A stretch of 37,712 nt of DNA from Streptomyces rhizosphaerihabitans (GTDB taxonomy: Bacteria; Actinomycetota; Actinomycetes; Streptomycetales; Streptomycetaceae), in NCBI RefSeq assembly GCF_025399795.1, contig NZ_JAODTZ010000067.1, positions 1 to 37,712 of the forward strand, given 5' to 3'. Within the stretch, counting starts at the first letter, position 1. Each line of letters starts with the position of its first letter. Made by a program: the position numbers and the translations under genes. The notes beneath the pieces were generated by a model. It made no database searches and was not told where the DNA came from. It saw nothing but the letters and a program-made list of their open reading frames with translations. Below are positions 16,556 through 24,817 of this stretch, piece after piece.

Positions 16556-17346
16556 CAGACCTGGGCCGGTGCGTTCCCGCTGGGTGAGTTCTCGACGCGG
16601 GTGGCCTGGGCCCGCCGGAGCACTCTCCTCAGCCCCACCAGCGCGGCGGCGGTTCCGGCTCCGACGGGAACGACCGGCCAGTACGCGATGCTGTTCCCGA
16701 AAGCCGCGCACCCCATGAGCACGAAGCTCGCCGCCATCCCGACGAGGAACCCGAACGCCACCGCCGGGGACCGGTCCCGCCGCACCAGCCGCACCCGGCC
16801 GCCGAGGCCGGCCAGGTACGCGGCAGCGGCCAGGGCGATCAGATACCCCATGATCAACGGGTAGAGCATGAACAGTGCCATGTCCCACCCACCGGGATGC
16901 CAGCCGGGCCACACGTCACGCCCGTCGATCTCCACGACCCGCCCGTGCCACAGGCCCGCCTGGACCCGCTGTCCCTCCTGGAGGTCGTTCGCGGAATCGT
17001 CCGGGACGCCGTCCACCGTCTTCGTCGCGTCACCGACGCGCAGTTCGATCGTGTACTTGGTGGTGAAGATCCAGGCGCCGCTGCCGCCGTCCTGGCCTCC
17101 GCCGTCTCTCCCACTCGTCGTGTGGGACGTCAGCTTCGTGATGGTGCCCTCGGCCGTGTGCAGCGTCCCGTTCGACCGTGCGTGCGCGACGCCCGTCTCC
17201 TCGTAGGTGCGCATGGCGAGCAGCAGGATCAGGGCAGCCATGACCAGGCGGAACACCCAGCGCAGCGCATGGCCTCGCACTGTCCTGGGCCGCCCCGTGC
17301 CCGGTCTCGTCCGCGACGTCGTGTCCCCGGTCTGCTCCTGCGTCAT
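16555..17346 (-). CDS. DUF3592-like membrane protein
   Basis: A 263-residue membrane protein. A first hydrophobic segment (RWVFRLVMAALILLLAM, about 29-45) is followed by an external-type domain of about 90 residues (TAEGTITKLTSHTTS through RVQAGLWHGRVVEIDG), in the style of DUF3592 proteins. Then come about three further hydrophobic spans, including MALFMLYPLIMGYLIALAA and AFGFLVGMAASFVLMG. The ATG at 17346 has a strong GAGGGGG site about 5 bases upstream. It is the first gene of a two-gene unit with the LAL regulator, and its stop overlaps that gene's start. No function is known; its pairing with a large regulator suggests a membrane sensor or accessory role, which is inference. Confidence 0.82.
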   Translation of the reverse strand: MTQEQTGDTTSRTRPGTGRPRTVRGHALRWVFRLVMAALILLLAMRTYEETGVAHARSNGTLHTAEGTITKLTSHTTSGRDGGGQDGGSGAWIFTTKYTIELRVGDATKTVDGVPDDSANDLQEGQRVQAGLWHGRVVEIDGRDVWPGWHPGGWDMALFMLYPLIMGYLIALAAAAYLAGLGGRVRLVRRDRSPAVAFGFLVGMAASFVLMGCAAFGNSIAYWPVVPVGAGTAAALVGLRRVLRRAQATRVENSPSGNAPAQV

Positions 17347-17787
17347 CGGGCCCCCTCGCCTTCCGGTCGGGGACAGACAAAAGCCGTCCCACCGGATCAC
17401 ACGCCGCACAGCCGACCATGGTTGCGGTCGACCACCCGGCCGTGACCGCGTCACGGATGGCAGATGTCCCAGGCCGTCGACCTGGTGGGTGAGGGGTTCG
17501 GGGTCGACCGGTCCGCTTCGCACTGTGCGCGATCCTGCTACGGGAGCAGCCGGTACGCGCCGATCCGCTCCGTCCCGAACCGCACGTCCGCGTCCCGGTG
17601 GTGGCCAAGTCCCGTGTCTTCCGCGGCAGTTCTCCGCCGACCTGTCCCGCGAGCCGCGCGAGGCCGAGCTGCTCTCCGGCAGTCTCGGCATCGAGCGGTT
17701 CTCCCCTTACTGCCCCCGCGATGAACCACCGCTAGAGTCGCCCGGTGGCCGCGGACGGCAGGAGCATCGAGACGAGGAGCCCGGACG
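17347..17787. other. Divergent intergenic region with possible gene scrap
   Basis: The region lies between the divergent DUF3592-like and LysR genes. On the plus strand about 17518-17620 reads like real coding sequence in one frame (ALCAILLREQPVRADPLRPE, then HVRVPVVAKSRVF) and continues in another frame from about 17626 (RQFSADLSREPREAELLSGS, LGIERFSPYCPRD). This looks like a frameshifted remnant of an unidentified gene. The final part should hold the LysR promoter; I cannot pick out a clear operator. Confidence 0.35.
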
Positions 17788-18747
17788 ATGGACCTGGAGC
17801 TTCGGCATCTGCGGACCTTGTGTGCGATCGCGGACGCCGGGAGTCTGGGACGGGCCGCGGCACTCCTGAAGTACTCGCAGCCGGCGATGAGCACCCAACT
17901 GCGCCGGATCGAGCGGCTCTTCGGTGAGGACTTGTTCGTGCGTACCGCGTCGGGAGTCGAGCCGACCCGGTACGGCCTTGAGATCCTGACTCAGGCGCGC
18001 GACATTCTGGCCCGTGCGGATGCCATCAGGCGTCGTCCGCCGGGGTACGGCGTCGGAACACCCCGGATCCTGCGCCTTGCGGCGACCAACTCGCCCGTCC
18101 TGTCCGGCATGGTCGTCCGTATACGCAGCCGGAGGCCTGATCTCACGCTGACGGTGAGCAGCGTCTACCCGTCGTCGGAGATAGTCGAGCACTTGGAGAA
18201 GGGCGAGCTGGACGCCGCGATCGCCGCGGACTACCCCGGAATGGAGCTTCGGCACTCCGCGGCCGTGGCGCATCGCGAGATCGTCAACGAACCCGCGTTC
18301 GTAGCTCTGCCCGCCGGTCACCGGCTCAAGCACCGCATGGAGGTCCCCCTCGCCGAACTCGCCGACGAGGCCTGGTTCCTGACCCCCGACGACGGTGCCG
18401 GCTGGCCGGGCGTGTTCTACGCGGCCTGCGCGGCGGCCGGGTTCACGCCCGCGGCCGTCCATGAGTACCTCGGTGACCGGCTCCAGCTCCAGGACATGAT
18501 CGCCGAGGGACTCGGCGTCTCCATCGTGCAGGCCACGACCCGGCCGAACCAGGGCGTGATCGTCAAACCGCTGACCGGCACACCGCTGTGGACCCGCTAT
18601 CTGCTCGCATGGCGCCGCGACCAGGTCACGGAGGACATCACGGAGACACTGTTCAGCTCCGCGCACGCGTCCTACCGCGACCTCATCACGCGGTCGGCGC
18701 ACTTCCAGGCGTGGGCGGCGCAGACGTTCCATCTGCCGCGTTCCTAG
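17788..18747 (+). CDS. LysR family transcriptional regulator
   Basis: A 319-residue LysR-type regulator. The N-terminal winged helix-turn-helix (about 4-63) reads LRHLRTLCAIADAGSLGRAA followed by QPAMSTQLRRIERLFGEDLF, canonical for the family. The effector-binding domain covers about 92-300 (PRILRLAATNSPVLSGMVVR, then ELDAAIAADYPGMEL, and ALPAGHRLKHR typical of the hinge region). The ATG has a GAGGAG site about 9 bases upstream. It is divergent from the DUF3592-like gene and convergent with the aminopeptidase gene 39 bp away. LysR proteins normally control a divergent neighbour; here the scrap in the intergenic region may be what is left of an original target. Ligand unknown. Confidence 0.93.
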   Translation: MDLELRHLRTLCAIADAGSLGRAAALLKYSQPAMSTQLRRIERLFGEDLFVRTASGVEPTRYGLEILTQARDILARADAIRRRPPGYGVGTPRILRLAATNSPVLSGMVVRIRSRRPDLTLTVSSVYPSSEIVEHLEKGELDAAIAADYPGMELRHSAAVAHREIVNEPAFVALPAGHRLKHRMEVPLAELADEAWFLTPDDGAGWPGVFYAACAAAGFTPAAVHEYLGDRLQLQDMIAEGLGVSIVQATTRPNQGVIVKPLTGTPLWTRYLLAWRRDQVTEDITETLFSSAHASYRDLITRSAHFQAWAAQTFHLPRS

Positions 18748-18786
18748 GGCCGGTTACGGCGGCGCCCCGCGCCTTGGGACGCAGGG

Positions 18787-20220
18787 TCAGACCAGGAGCT
18801 CGCCCATCCACGTCTCGATCGCCGACGCGGTGCGCGGCAGCGCCGACGACATGAGGCGGGCGCCGTCCTCCGTGACGACCAGATCGTCCTCGATGCGCAC
18901 GCCGACGCCGCGCAGCTCCGGCGGCAGCGTCAGGTCGTCCGGCTGGAGATACAGGCCCGGCTCGACGGTCAGGACGTGGCCCGCCTCCAGGACGCCGTCC
19001 AGGTACTGCTCGGCACGGGCCGCGGCGCAGTCGTGGACGTCCATGCCCAGCATGTGGCCGCTGCTGCACCACGTGTAGCGGCGGAACAGACCGCTCTCGG
19101 GCTCAAGGGCCTCGTCCGGCGTCACCGGGAGCAGGCCCCAGGAGTGCAGCCCCTCGGCGATGACCCACATCGCAGCGAGGTGGAAGTCACGAAAGCGCGC
19201 GCCCGGCCGGACCGCCGCGATACCGGCGTCCTGCGCGGCGAGCACCAGGTCGTAGAGGTCGCGCTGTGCGGCGGTGAAGGTGCCGCTCACCGGAAGGGTG
19301 CGCGTGATGTCGGCGGTGTAGAGCGTGTCCGACTCGATGCCGGCGTCGAGCAGCAGCAGGTCACCGGGATGGACCGGACCATCGTTGGCGATCCAGTGCA
19401 GTGCGCACGCGTGCGCTCCGGCGGCGGCGATTGTCTCGTAGCCGAGGCCGTTGCCCTCGAGGCGGGCGCGCAGGCCGAAGACGCCCTCGACCCAGCGTTC
19501 GCCGCGCGGATGGCGGACGGCCTCGGGCAGTGCGCGCACGACGTCGGTGAATCCGGCCGCCGTGGCGTCCACCGCGATCTGCAGCTGCTCGACCTCCCAC
19601 TCGTCCTTGACCAGGCGCATCTCGGACAGGAACGAAGCGAATTCGAGGTCGGCCTCTTCACGGCCGGTGCTATCGACGAGCGCGTCGATCTCCGGGTCGA
19701 CACCGCGCAGCAAGCGGGTCGGCCGCGCGCCGGTCAGCCGGGCGGGCACGTCGTCGAGGCCCTGGGTCGTCACGCCGAGCAGTGAGGAGGCCTCGTCGAG
19801 GGTGGCGCGGCGGCCGACCCAGATCTCGCCGTAGCGGCGGTCGCGGTAGAACTCCCCGGTGTCGCGCGGGGATCGCGGGCGGACGTGCAGCACCGCCTCG
19901 TGACCAGAGGCGGTCGGTTCGAGGATCAGGACGCTGCCCGGCTCGGTCCCACCCGTCAGGTACGAGAACGCGGTGTGCGGCCGGAACCGGTAATCGCAGT
20001 CGTTGCTGCGCACCTTGAGGACGCCAGAGGGAACGACGAGCCGTTCGCCGGGGAAGCGCGCGGACAGCCGGTCGCGCCGCTTGGCCGCCCACGGTGCGAT
20101 CGACTGCGGGGGCGGATCGGCGCGCGGCGAAGACTCCCAGTTCCCCATGAGGAACTCGGCGAGCGCCGAGGAGACCGGAAGGTCGTGCGAACCGGTGTGG
20201 AGCGGCTTCTTCGTCGTCAT
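18787..20220 (-). CDS. pepP: Xaa-Pro aminopeptidase (M24B family)
   Basis: A 477-residue cytosolic metallopeptidase that removes N-terminal residues preceding proline. The N-terminal creatinase-like domain covers about 45-190; the pita-bread catalytic domain follows. Metal ligands are visible: D292 (LLLLDAG), D304 (YTADITRT), H389 (CSSGHMLGMDVHD), E420 (VLTVEPGLY) and E444 (GVGVRIEDD). Length matches actinobacterial PepP. The ATG at 20220 (MTTKKPLHTGSHDLP) is chosen because it gives the typical N-terminus; the frame stays open 35 codons upstream without recognisable sequence. No strong ribosome site precedes it. It is divergent from the secreted collagenase gene; peptide salvage after extracellular proteolysis is a plausible but unproven link. 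Confidence 0.93.
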   Translation of the reverse strand: MTTKKPLHTGSHDLPVSSALAEFLMGNWESSPRADPPPQSIAPWAAKRRDRLSARFPGERLVVPSGVLKVRSNDCDYRFRPHTAFSYLTGGTEPGSVLILEPTASGHEAVLHVRPRSPRDTGEFYRDRRYGEIWVGRRATLDEASSLLGVTTQGLDDVPARLTGARPTRLLRGVDPEIDALVDSTGREEADLEFASFLSEMRLVKDEWEVEQLQIAVDATAAGFTDVVRALPEAVRHPRGERWVEGVFGLRARLEGNGLGYETIAAAGAHACALHWIANDGPVHPGDLLLLDAGIESDTLYTADITRTLPVSGTFTAAQRDLYDLVLAAQDAGIAAVRPGARFRDFHLAAMWVIAEGLHSWGLLPVTPDEALEPESGLFRRYTWCSSGHMLGMDVHDCAAARAEQYLDGVLEAGHVLTVEPGLYLQPDDLTLPPELRGVGVRIEDDLVVTEDGARLMSSALPRTASAIETWMGELLV

Positions 20221-20470
20221 ACCGGGATCGTAGGGAGCAGGGGGCCGCCCCGCCCCATACCGCTTTTCCGCCGCACGCATAACACGAGTCGGAGACCTGC
20301 TCGGCGTCCCCGCCCTGACCGTCAACTGCCCTTGTGGGCACGGATGTTATGGCCAGCCCCTGCATTGTCGTATCCCTCGGTCCGTTGTCATTGGCCACTG
20401 TGAGTGGGACGTTCCCCCCACGCCTCGCCGCTCGTGCTCGAAGCGACCCCCCACTCACGAAGGAGCATTG
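20221..20470. promoter_or_regulatory. Divergent promoter region, aminopeptidase/collagenase
   Basis: This 250-bp spacer must hold promoters for both the aminopeptidase (minus) and the collagenase (plus). A ribosome site AAGGAG lies 6 bases before the collagenase ATG. I see no defined operator or strong -10/-35 pair. Confidence 0.4.
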
Positions 20471-22477
20471 ATGCGTCGTCGACCTGCCCTGCCCGGATTC
20501 CATCCCGGAAGTCCGTCCAGATTCGCGTCCAGATTCCTGGCCGTCAGCTTGGCGGTCAGCGCCCTGACAGCAGGCCTGCTGGCCGCACCGGCCCTCGCAG
20601 CAGCCGGACCGAAGACCGCCACAACGGCTGCTCCCACGACCACCGCCGTGACCAAGCCCAAGCCGCGCGCGCTGTCGCCGCTCGGCGCGAACACCACTGC
20701 GTCCGATCAAGCAGACGTCCGGAGCGGGCGACTGGCCGCCGCCCATGTCCGGCCGCTCAGCCCGCAGTTGCCGCAGACCTCCTCGACCTCGAAGACCGTA
20801 CGGCCTCCCAAAGCCACCAAACACGCGGCAGCCGCGTCGTGCACCCCGGCCGACTTCGGCACCCGTACCGGATCCGAACTCGTCGCGTACATCCAGGACT
20901 CGACCACCGACTGCATCAATACGCTGTTCGGCATCACCGGCACGGACGCCCGCAACGTGTTCCGCGAGGCGCAGATGGTGACCGTCGCAGGCGCCTTCCA
21001 GGACGCGTCGCAGAGGTATCCCGGCGACAACTCCACCCACGTGTGGCAGCTCGTGCTGTTCCTGCGCGCCGGCTACTACGTGCAGTACAACGACTCGGCC
21101 GACGTCGGCGACTACGGCCCGCCCCTGGCCGCGGCCATCGAAGGCGGGCTGGACGCGTTCACCGCCAACTGCCACTTCATGCGCGTCAGTTCGGAACACG
21201 GCAACGTCCTGGGCGACGTCATCATCCTTACGGACAGTGCCAACGAGCAGGCTCGCTACCTGGACACGTACAAGCGAGTGCTGAACGCCTACGACAGCTC
21301 CTACGACGCCTACTGGAGCATGGACACGGCCGTCAACGACGTCTTCACCCCGCTCTTCCGCGGCCACTTCAACCCCGCGTTCATCAGCGCGGTCACCGCT
21401 GACCCGAGCATCATCGACACGCTGAACTCGTTCGCCCTGAACCACATGTCGATGCTGAGCGGGACCTGGTACTTCATGGCCGCCAACGCCGGAACCGAGA
21501 CGGCGCGCTTCCTCGACACGGCCGGGCTCCAGGACAAGGTGCGGCCGATGGTGAAGGGCCTCCTCGGCGCCTCCTCGATCACCGGCCCGACCGCTCCGCT
21601 GTGGGTCGGCGCCGCCGAGATGACTTCCGCGCACGACGCGGCCCCATGCTCGTACTACGACACCTGCGACCTGACGTCCAAGCTCACCGCGGCGGCACTC
21701 CCCATCACCTACAAATGCGATGACGGGCACACGTTCCTGGCCCAGTCCCTGACCGGCTCGGCGCTCGCCGAGGCCTGCAAGAGCGTGCAGGGACAGGACG
21801 GCTACTTCCACGGCACTGTCAAGGACAGCGGCCCGGTCGCCGATGACCGCAACACCAACATCCAGATCGTCGTCTTCGCGAGCCCCAGGGACTACCAGAC
21901 GTACTCAGGCTGGATCTTCGGCAACAGCACCAACAACGGCGGCGAATACCTGGAGGGCAACCCCGCCGACCCCAACAACCAGGCCCGCTTCGTCGCCTAC
22001 GTGAAGAGCGTGGGCGACGGCTTCCCGGCGGACATCTGGAACCTGAACCACGAGTACACCCACTACCTCGACGGCCGCTACGACACGTACGGCGACTTCT
22101 CCGCGGGCCAGACGGTCCCGAACATCTGGTGGATGGAGGGCTTCGCCGAGTACGTCTCGTACAGCTACCGGGGCGTGCCCGACACCGAGGCGCTCTCCGA
22201 TGCCGGGAAGCACACCTACGCCCTGAGCACCCTGTGGCAGAGCACGTACGCCAACTCCGACCTGACCCGCACTTACCCATGGGGCTACCTGGCCGTCCGC
22301 TACATGATTGAGAACCACCCGGACGACGTGCAGGCCATGCTCACCAAGTTCCGCACCGGCGACTACGCCGGAGCCTATGCGGTCTACAACACCGGCATCG
22401 GCACCCGTTACGACACGGACTTCGCCGCCTGGCTCGACACTTGCGCGGCCGGCGCCTGCCGGGGGAGCAGCAGCTGA
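20471..22477 (+). CDS. Secreted collagenase (peptidase M9)
   Basis: A 668-residue secreted zinc metalloprotease. The N-terminus has a long Arg-rich signal peptide with hydrophobic core FLAVSLAVSALTAGLLAAPALA, cleaved near AAAG (about residue 40), then a Ser/Thr/Pro-rich stretch. The activator-type domain covers about 125-400. The catalytic centre is HEYTH (H527, E528, H531), with E556 in WWMEGFAEYVSYS as third zinc ligand, both diagnostic for M9. The protein ends shortly after the peptidase domain with CAAGACRGSSS and lacks the PKD or collagen-binding domains often found in the family. The ATG at 20471 is set by AAGGAG 6 bases upstream; the in-frame TTG just before it is not favoured. A hairpin terminator follows at 22527. 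It would degrade collagen or gelatin-like proteins outside the cell. Confidence 0.92.
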   Translation: MRRRPALPGFHPGSPSRFASRFLAVSLAVSALTAGLLAAPALAAAGPKTATTAAPTTTAVTKPKPRALSPLGANTTASDQADVRSGRLAAAHVRPLSPQLPQTSSTSKTVRPPKATKHAAAASCTPADFGTRTGSELVAYIQDSTTDCINTLFGITGTDARNVFREAQMVTVAGAFQDASQRYPGDNSTHVWQLVLFLRAGYYVQYNDSADVGDYGPPLAAAIEGGLDAFTANCHFMRVSSEHGNVLGDVIILTDSANEQARYLDTYKRVLNAYDSSYDAYWSMDTAVNDVFTPLFRGHFNPAFISAVTADPSIIDTLNSFALNHMSMLSGTWYFMAANAGTETARFLDTAGLQDKVRPMVKGLLGASSITGPTAPLWVGAAEMTSAHDAAPCSYYDTCDLTSKLTAAALPITYKCDDGHTFLAQSLTGSALAEACKSVQGQDGYFHGTVKDSGPVADDRNTNIQIVVFASPRDYQTYSGWIFGNSTNNGGEYLEGNPADPNNQARFVAYVKSVGDGFPADIWNLNHEYTHYLDGRYDTYGDFSAGQTVPNIWWMEGFAEYVSYSYRGVPDTEALSDAGKHTYALSTLWQSTYANSDLTRTYPWGYLAVRYMIENHPDDVQAMLTKFRTGDYAGAYAVYNTGIGTRYDTDFAAWLDTCAAGACRGSSS

Positions 22478-22526
22478 CCGAGCCCTGACGGCTGAGCCAG
22501 TCGCCGCCTGCCCCTGCCTCTCCCTG

Positions 22527-22558
22527 TCACCCCGCGGCCTGACAAGGCGGCGGGGTGA
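22527..22558 (+). terminator. Hairpin terminator after collagenase
   Basis: TCACCCCGC (22527-22535) pairs perfectly with GCGGGGTGA (22550-22558). The stem extends inward by three more pairs after one mismatch, closing on a 6-base loop. It lies 50 bp past the collagenase stop. There is no T-run, as is usual in Streptomyces. Confidence 0.75.
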
Positions 22559-23076
22559 AACGCGTGCCAGACGTACCACTCGCGCCGCTCCTCCAAGACG
22601 GAACCCAATGCCATTGTTCGAACGCTGCATTGGACACTCTGGGATCCCGGTGACCGATCGACGGCACGGCCGTTGCGCCTGGCCTGTATCCATGGATCGG
22701 GGGCCCGGACGACGCGGGCACTCTCGGCCGCTCATACCGTTACAGCGAGCGCGAAACGGCGATCAGGACGATGCCGCCGACCAGCGAGAGCGGGAACACG
22801 CCAGCATGCAGCCAGCCGCGCATCCTCGGCTTCAGCACAGTCGCCGCACGCTCCACCCCGCCTCCAGGTCGGCGGCCGCCTGCCCGGCAGTCGGTCGGTC
22901 GGCTGCGCAGGCAGGCGCATCAACCACCGGAGTGCGCAGGGCGTCGGGCGTGGTGCCGGGGCCGGGGCCGGGAGTGTCGTCCGTGTGCCGGCGGCTGAGT
23001 GTCTTCGGCGATCATGCGCTCGTATTCTTGAAATCGGCGGAAGAGTGCGGTCCGGTGCGTCGCCGCGGACCGCGGG
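22559..23076. other. Gene-poor spacer
   Basis: Between the collagenase terminator and the MerR-type gene I see no intact gene. The only recognisable coding trace is the hemolysin III remnant at 22740-22850. The rest has weak codon bias on both strands. Confidence 0.5.
22740..22850 (-). pseudogene. Hemolysin III family N-terminal remnant
   Basis: On the minus strand the sequence reads TVLKPRMRGWLHAGVFPLSL followed by VGGIVLIAVS and a stop at 22742-22740. This strongly resembles the first conserved stretch and first membrane helix of Streptomyces hemolysin III (YqfA-like) proteins. The remaining six or so membrane helices are missing: after the stop no further hemolysin III sequence appears. 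The piece is too short to be functional and lacks a normal start and ribosome site. Identification is by eye over about 30 residues. Confidence 0.6.
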
Positions 23077-23409
23077 TCAGGTGCCGGCCGTGTGCCGGGA
23101 CGCGGTGCGGCGGTGTTCGGCGTTGATGCCTTGGGCTTCTTCGAGCTGGTCTTCGAGGATGATGATGCGGCAGGCGGCCTCGATGGGGGTCCCGTGGTCG
23201 ACGAGTTCGCGGGCGCGGGCGGCGATGCGCAGCTGGTAGCGGGAGTAGCGGCGGTGCCCGCCTTCGGAGCGCAGCGGGGTGATCAGGCGGGCTTCGCCGA
23301 TGGCGCGGAGGAAGCCCTGGGTGGTGCCGAGCATCTCGGCGGCCCGGCCCATGGTGTAGGCGGGGTAGTCGTCGTCGTCGAGTCGGCCGTACGAGTCGTC
23401 TGCTGTCAT
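23077..23409 (-). CDS. MerR family transcriptional regulator, small
   Basis: A 110-residue DNA-binding protein. A short acidic N-terminus precedes a MerR-type winged helix-turn-helix (about 17-85): YTMGRAAEMLGTTQGFLRAI, then the wing GGHRRYSRYQLR. A helix (ELVDHGTPIEAACRIIILED) could serve as dimerisation coiled coil. No metal- or drug-binding extension exists, so an effector is not evident. This small type is common in Streptomyces. The ATG at 23409 has a strong AGAGAGG site. A perfect 13-bp inverted repeat lies 27-55 bp upstream of the start (23436-23464) and is a likely autoregulatory operator or leader hairpin. The gene stands alone in a gene-poor region. Confidence 0.88.
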   Translation of the reverse strand: MTADDSYGRLDDDDYPAYTMGRAAEMLGTTQGFLRAIGEARLITPLRSEGGHRRYSRYQLRIAARARELVDHGTPIEAACRIIILEDQLEEAQGINAEHRRTASRHTAGT

Positions 23410-23435
23410 CGCACCTCTCTGCGGAACGCGTGGAG

Positions 23436-23464
23436 GGGCCCTGGCGCCATTGGCGCCAGGGCCC
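23436..23464. promoter_or_regulatory. Perfect 13-bp inverted repeat, operator or leader hairpin
   Basis: GGGCCCTGGCGCC (23436-23448) and GGCGCCAGGGCCC (23452-23464) are exact reverse complements separated by ATT. The repeat lies just upstream of the MerR-type gene. As DNA it could bind a dimeric regulator; as RNA it would form a very stable 13-bp hairpin. Both uses are inference. Confidence 0.7.
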
Positions 23465-24799
23465 GAAGGAACTGTTACACCATCTGCCGGGCCTGGTACT
23501 GCACCGGCCTTCTATGTCCACACCAGCTCATGGGGGATGAGGGTGGGTGCGGGGATCGCGGTTGCTCGACCGGAGACCACCTCACTATCGATGTCCTGCG
23601 GTACCCGGACTCAAAACTTCCGTCCGGGCGATCCTGATGGCGCTCAACTCCTCCATTCTTCCCTGGGTGATCAATTACTTACCGAGCGGGTACTGCGTAC
23701 TGCTGGTGATGCGAACTGCTCGGTGGCCTGTGACAGCGCCACTTTCCGGCAGCCAGCCCCGTCGCCCGTCCTGCGTCTGCTCTGGCTTGGAACCCCACTG
23801 CCGAACTTCCCGGTGCGCGCGTCCGCAGCCGACGCCTTCACCGAGGTGCTGCTCACTGACTCCATTGCTGCGAACTGCACTTACCGGTACTGCCGCTGCA
23901 TCAACTGCGGTCCCGCTCACGGCGGCCCCTGATCACTGCGGGCCGCCCGGTCCGGTCGTCAGTCCCGTCGCCGTCCTGCAACAACCCTGGCTTCGAAACT
24001 CCACCACCGCACCGTCCTGCCCACTGCAACTGCGGTACTGCTGCCCGGCAGTTCGTGTCTGCCAAGCCCTGCCGTCTCTCTGGGCTACGGGAGAAACCAT
24101 AACCACGCGATCACCCAATGTCTACTCCAGCCAGCACAGATTTCCGCGTGTCCGACGGCGAGGTATCGACCTCGAGCGGCAATGGAGGGCGACACCAGAT
24201 AGAGCATTCACAGGTTGAGGAAGGCAGAGCGGGCCAACCGGAGACCGGTCGGCGTACGTGTGGCGCGGATGTCGGGGTCTCGTTTGACCGCGCCCCCAGA
24301 GCCGGGCCCGAGGGATGTCATGGCTACCCGCCCGTTGGGGCCCGTGGTGTTTTCGGCGGGTCGTCATGGCAAGGCGGCCGACGGGGAATGGCTGCGCTGC
24401 TAGCGGATACCCGGGTTCCTGGTGGCCTTCTGCGCCTGGACGGGGCGGCTCGGTTCTCGCTCGGCACGTCGCACGTGCTTGGTTCTCGCAACGCGCGGCG
24501 TCCAGCTTTCCCGATCGGGCGGGCGGTCTTTCGCCCTGGCGGCGAAACCCCGTTCTTTGCCCTGCTCCGCAGGAGTCCGATTCTCCCCCGCAAGCGGGAG
24601 GTACCCCCACCCCGGCCTGAAGCCCGGGTCATCCTCGGAGGAATCCGGTGAAGTAGTACATCGAGCAGCAGAACCGGCCGCTCTGACATGGGCCAGGTCA
24701 ACACTGCGGATCCGTGCTGACATCCGAGGTCAGAGCAGTCTCAGATTCGCTTCACCACCGGGCCGAAGCCCGGTGCACTGCGAATGGTCCCGGTAGCGG
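23465..24799. other. 1.3-kb region without recognisable gene
   Basis: GC is lower and codon bias is weak in all frames from about 23470 to 24130. CTGC-containing words (GTACTGC, AACTGC) recur at irregular spacing at about 23491, 23690-23715, 23870-23905 and 24030-24040. An open frame of 223 codons at 23547-24218 shows no family resemblance and poor third-position GC. From 24200 to 24800 there are several short dyads, including CCCGC-AA-GCGGG (24587-24598) followed by GGTACCCCC, a palindrome type seen between many Streptomyces genes, and the hairpin at 24757. No tRNA, rRNA or CRISPR array is visible. Non-coding RNA or remnants are possible. Confidence 0.45.
24757..24774. repeat. Perfect short hairpin, 7-bp stem and CGAA loop
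   Basis: ACCGGGC (24757-24763), loop CGAA, GCCCGGT (24768-24774). It lies downstream of the regulator gene ending at 24817, beyond the hairpin at 24800, and could add to termination. Function uncertain. Confidence 0.55.
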
Positions 24800-24817
24800 G
24801 CGACGCTCTCGCGTCGT
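24800..24817 (-). terminator. Hairpin at the 3' end of the LuxR regulator gene
   Basis: CGACGC (24801-24806) pairs with GCGTCG (24811-24816) over a 4-base loop, with a further G-T wobble at the base. It directly follows, and touches, the stop codon of the minus-strand regulator gene. No T-run. A modest stem, so the call is tentative. Confidence 0.45.

Noticed and set aside
19670..21811. 713-codon minus-strand frame across pepP and collagenase
   Set aside because: Overlaps two well-supported genes, crosses their divergent promoter region and shows no family motif.
23480..24130. CRISPR-like array of ACTGC words
   Set aside because: Spacing is irregular, the shared word is only 5-7 bases and there are no uniform repeats or cas genes.
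23547..24218. 223-codon Cys-rich open frame as a novel gene
   Set aside because: No ribosome site, weak third-position GC and no recognisable pattern; kept only as part of the unexplained region.
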